Source: Streptococcus suis
Lineage (GTDB): Bacteria > Bacillota > Bacilli > Lactobacillales > Streptococcaceae
Assembly (NCBI RefSeq): GCF_002960425.1
Contig: NZ_POIZ01000004.1
Coordinates: 1 to 60,914 of the forward strand
Direction of reading: 5' to 3'
DNA length: 60,914 nt
A model generated the notes under the pieces. That model did no database searches, had not been told where the DNA came from, and saw nothing but the letters and a program-made list of their open reading frames with translations. Of the stretch, positions 58,386 through 60,914 are shown one piece after another (the stretch's first letter is position 1; every line of letters begins with the position of its first letter). Position numbers and translations under genes: made by a program.

Positions 58386-59036
58386 TCAATATGAAGAGCG
58401 TGCGTCATCTAGAAAATCATGAATCGTAAATAAATCATTACACGCTTTACATAACAACAAAATCCATTCTTCTAATAACTGTGTATCCACACTAATATCT
58501 TTTGTCATATACTCATATCTTTTTGAATCTCGATTTACTGGATAACGTGTACTTTGAAAATTAATATTTGCATTATTTGCAAATTCTACAAAGCGTTCAA
58601 TCAATTTCAGCCTATCGTTAACCCAATTTTTTTCAGAATCTTTCAGAGTGCTTTTTTGATAGGAGCTTCTAATTCTTCCAACTAATCCTGTCAATTCATG
58701 ACCTGTCTCAATTTGACTACGAACTACCATCCAATCTTCGCTTGTAAATTGGCAAAAACCACTATAAATTGATTTTAGAGATAACTCCAAGGCAATAAAT
58801 ACATTATGCAAAATACTTAATACTTCGCAATCACCATCTTTTACATTATCTTTTATGTATGATAAATGTAGGATAGCTGTATCAAAAAATCCATTGGCCA
58901 TGCTCGCAAAAGTCATATCAACACTTGTTCTAGTTACTCTGGCAAGTACTGTATTTGTGACCTCCTTTTCAGAGAATGGATTTTCCAGCTTTGAACAAAC
59001 ATCAACCTCTCTACTTAGTCTACGTGCGTATTCCAT
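58386..59036 (-). CDS. HEPN-like helical protein of unknown function
   Basis: This 216-residue, almost fully helical protein sits between hsdR and hsdS. The segments VFIALELSLKSIYSGF and SQIETGHELTGLVGRIRSSY resemble HEPN-domain proteins (E-L-LK and GH-L patterns), but the R-x4-6-H ribonuclease motif of active HEPN toxins is not seen. The start was set at the ATG at 59036, which has GAGGTGAT directly upstream; the GTG at 59045 lies inside that ribosome site. It is separated from hsdS by 18 bp and is AT-rich. It may be another defence gene or an accessory part; I cannot name it. Confidence 0.6.
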   Translation of the reverse strand: MEYARRLSREVDVCSKLENPFSEKEVTNTVLARVTRTSVDMTFASMANGFFDTAILHLSYIKDNVKDGDCEVLSILHNVFIALELSLKSIYSGFCQFTSEDWMVVRSQIETGHELTGLVGRIRSSYQKSTLKDSEKNWVNDRLKLIERFVEFANNANINFQSTRYPVNRDSKRYEYMTKDISVDTQLLEEWILLLCKACNDLFTIHDFLDDARSSY

Positions 59037-59157
59037 AATAATCACCTCATTTTTACTTTCTTATAGGACAGTAATTAATCTGCTCAAGTCAAAAACATAC
59101 TAGAAAAACTTGAGATGCATATTTTCCATCATTATCGTCTCTCAAAATATGCCATAC

Positions 59158-60801
59158 TTACCTCCCCCTCAATGGCAGGATGTCTTCCGCAATCATATTC
59201 ATATAGTCCTCTTTGAGGGCTTTTTTGTATTTGAGCTTGTTGAGGGCTTGGTCGCCCTTGTTTTCCTTGTAGCTGGCATAGTCATAGGTGTCAACCAGGG
59301 CTTTTTCACCAATTTGCTTATCCTTGCCGACCCGATAATTGTCCACAATAAACTGGAGTTCGTCCTCTCCGACACACCAATCACGCGCGGTAGATACGAC
59401 TTGTTCACGGATGGTCAGGTCAATCATTTCATCTAGCTTGTGAGCGATGGATTGACCCTTGTAATCTTGGGTATTGGTTTGGGCTTCCTGCCAGATTTTA
59501 GAGATGAGTTGGGAAAGCTTTGGATTGGTCTTGTCCAGGTCTGCGATGTAGTTGTCAACCAATTTTTTCTCCTTGTCAGGGATGACTTGGTTTTTACTGT
59601 CAATCAGGTTTTGGATGAGGGAGATGATATAGTGGTAGTTGATTTCGTCTGTACGGACAGACTCCAGCTCGTACTCGATGTCAAAAGGCGTTTCATCTAC
59701 TCCCTCGTCTTCCTTACGCCGTCTGCGGAGTTCTTCGATGATATTTTGGTATTGTCCAGAAAAATTCTCAATGTCCTCAAGACTCAGTCCGATTTCCTTA
59801 AGAATATCCTCTTGCTCGTAGTCGGCATAGACCTGAACGGAGGCAAAGAGCTTGTCAAATTCCTGGAAGGCCTTGGCAAAGCGTTTCAACTCGGCATCAC
59901 TGCTGGCATCTAGGTCTGGGGTCATTTCAGGACTTGGGGCAATGGCTAGCAACTGCTGAACCTTTTCCTTGAACTTGGCTTTTTCTTCCAACCAAGTCGG
60001 AGCCAGTACCGCAAACTCACCACCATTTGAGTAAAGGCTGAGGGCCTCATCAACCCTTTCCTTAAAGCGTTCTGGAGTCTGGAATGTAACAATTTGTCCA
60101 AACTTCTTGCCCTCGTCAAAGAGACGATTGGTGCGTGAAAAGGCTTGGATGATGTGCTGGGGTTTCATAGGTTGCCTGTCCATGAAAATGGTAGACAAGC
60201 ACGGAGCATCAAAACCTGTCAGCAGGCGATCCACCACGATAACCAAGTCCAACTGCTCCTCACGGAAGGCATACTTATCTTTTTTCCGTGCCACGCGTTC
60301 GTTGAGGTCGGTATTGTAGGAACCAAGGGTCGCCAGAGTGAAGTGGGTTCCGAACATACTATTGTAGTCTTCCAAGCTCTTATTCATATAATCTTGGTTG
60401 GCAAAGGAAGACTCGTCGTTCTCAGTAACTGAGTAGGTGATAGCAACTTTTGGAAAATCTGGTAATACTTTTTTGACAGACTCGGAAATGGTCAGGCTTT
60501 TCTGACCTGCCTTGACTTCCTGTATCAAGTCATAATAGGCTTGGGCACGGGCGATGGACTTGACAGTCAGTAGGCCCTCGTAGGTTTTCCCTACACCGTT
60601 TTGGAAACCGAGCTTGCGTTTGGATTTGTTTAAAATAGCATCCAAAACCGTCAGCATGTGCCGCTCATCGTCGTAAAACTCGTCCTCGATTTCATCCTCC
60701 GCCCAGCCAGGCAAGGTGGTCTGGTATTCGACTTGGAAACCAAGGACAGCTCGGTCATGGATAGCTTCTTTGACCGTGTACTCATGAAGACATGGTCCGA
60801 A
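59158..60801 (-). pseudogene. hsdR: Type I restriction endonuclease subunit, 5' part missing
   Basis: HsdR is the translocase/nuclease of type I restriction, about 1000 residues when complete. Here the homologous frame starts at about FGPCLHEYTVKEAIHDRAVL and covers the second RecA-like domain (DRLLTGFDAPCLSTIFMDRQ, IIQAFSRTNRLFDEGKKFG) and the C-terminal helical domain. The PD-(D/E)XK nuclease, Walker A and DEAD-like motifs are absent. Immediately upstream the frame hits a stop at 60823, in sequence that looks like an IS200/IS605-type end. The missing 5' part may continue beyond the window past the insertion. A TTG at 60714 could start a fragment but not a working protein. Confidence 0.85.
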
Positions 60802-60914
60802 TTTTATGTGACTTTTAGTCCGTCACGCTCCGTAAGGTGCGTGACAAATAAACCACCCGCTATGCGGGTGCGCGACGAAGGTTATACCAAAAAAACTCCA
60901 AACGCGATACAATA
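60802..60914. mobile_element. IS200/IS605-like element end (partial)
   Basis: This stretch, adjoining the broken hsdR, holds several hairpins: CACCCGC-TAT-GCGGGTG (about 60854-60871), GTCACGC-N10-GCGTGAC, and GTGAC-N9-GTCAC. Terminal hairpins without inverted repeats are a hallmark of IS200/IS605 elements. The rest of the element runs off the window. No transposase coding is visible inside the window. Confidence 0.5.

Noticed and set aside
59158..60714. Complete hsdR starting with TTG at 60714
   Set aside because: The homologous frame continues upstream of that codon, and the nuclease and Walker motifs are missing.

Overview
The window is chromosomal DNA of a low-GC streptococcus, most likely Streptococcus suis. 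The basis is the combination of YSIRK-type signal peptides with LPXTG anchors, the eno / serB / ezrA / gyrB / rodA gene order, the tmk-holB-yabA-rsmI and serC-serA clusters, and small intergenic elements of a kind I associate with S. suis. The species name is an inference; no 16S gene is present.

Layout. 1-10.0 kb: enolase, a YueI-family protein, glycerate kinase, two HAD phosphatases, SerB, EzrA, GyrB and a DJ-1 protein. 10.0-16.1 kb: the SEDS protein RodA, an integrase remnant, ribosomal protein L31 type B, ApbE, a DHH phosphoesterase, flavodoxin, chorismate mutase and a CLC transporter that may be of the fluoride type. 16.3-22.8 kb: an unknown membrane protein, tRNA-Arg(CCT), a TIM-barrel protein, L19, Mn-superoxide dismutase, DNA polymerase III delta, a metallo-beta-lactamase-fold lactonase and a LysR regulator. 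Two MITE-like or palindrome-rich insertions lie here, and one has remodelled the 3' end of sodA. 23.2-29.3 kb: a 2014-residue cell-wall-anchored M26-type zinc protease with long repeats. 29.4-36.2 kb: competence genes comEA/comEC and the serine pathway genes serC and serA, with ogt and an ArsC-like gene. 36.3-40.1 kb: rsmI, yabA, holB, tmk and a YitT transporter. 40.5-49.1 kb: a giant LPXTG adhesin of about 2877 residues with MucBP-like repeats. Its best promoter carries a run of eight G in the -35/-10 spacer, so it is a phase-variation candidate. 49.5-52.4 kb: TelA, XpaC-like and a CBS/ACT protein.

The accessory region is 52.5-60.9 kb. It holds an Rpn-family nuclease gene whose 5' end is replaced by a MITE copy and whose 3' end is tandemly duplicated, then a type I restriction-modification locus read on the minus strand: hsdR (5' part missing, next to an IS200/IS605-like end), an HEPN-like gene, hsdS, two overlapping genes, and hsdM. 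The two genes between hsdS and hsdM look like a Kiwa anti-phage pair: a four-helix membrane protein (KwaA-like) and a DUF4868-like protein (KwaB-like), joined to hsdS and to each other by ATGA overlaps. A Kiwa cassette nested inside a type I RM operon with a broken restriction subunit is the most interesting system in the window.

Most genes lie on the minus strand. Starts were moved from the longest ORF to the codon with a good Shine-Dalgarno sequence wherever one was visible.
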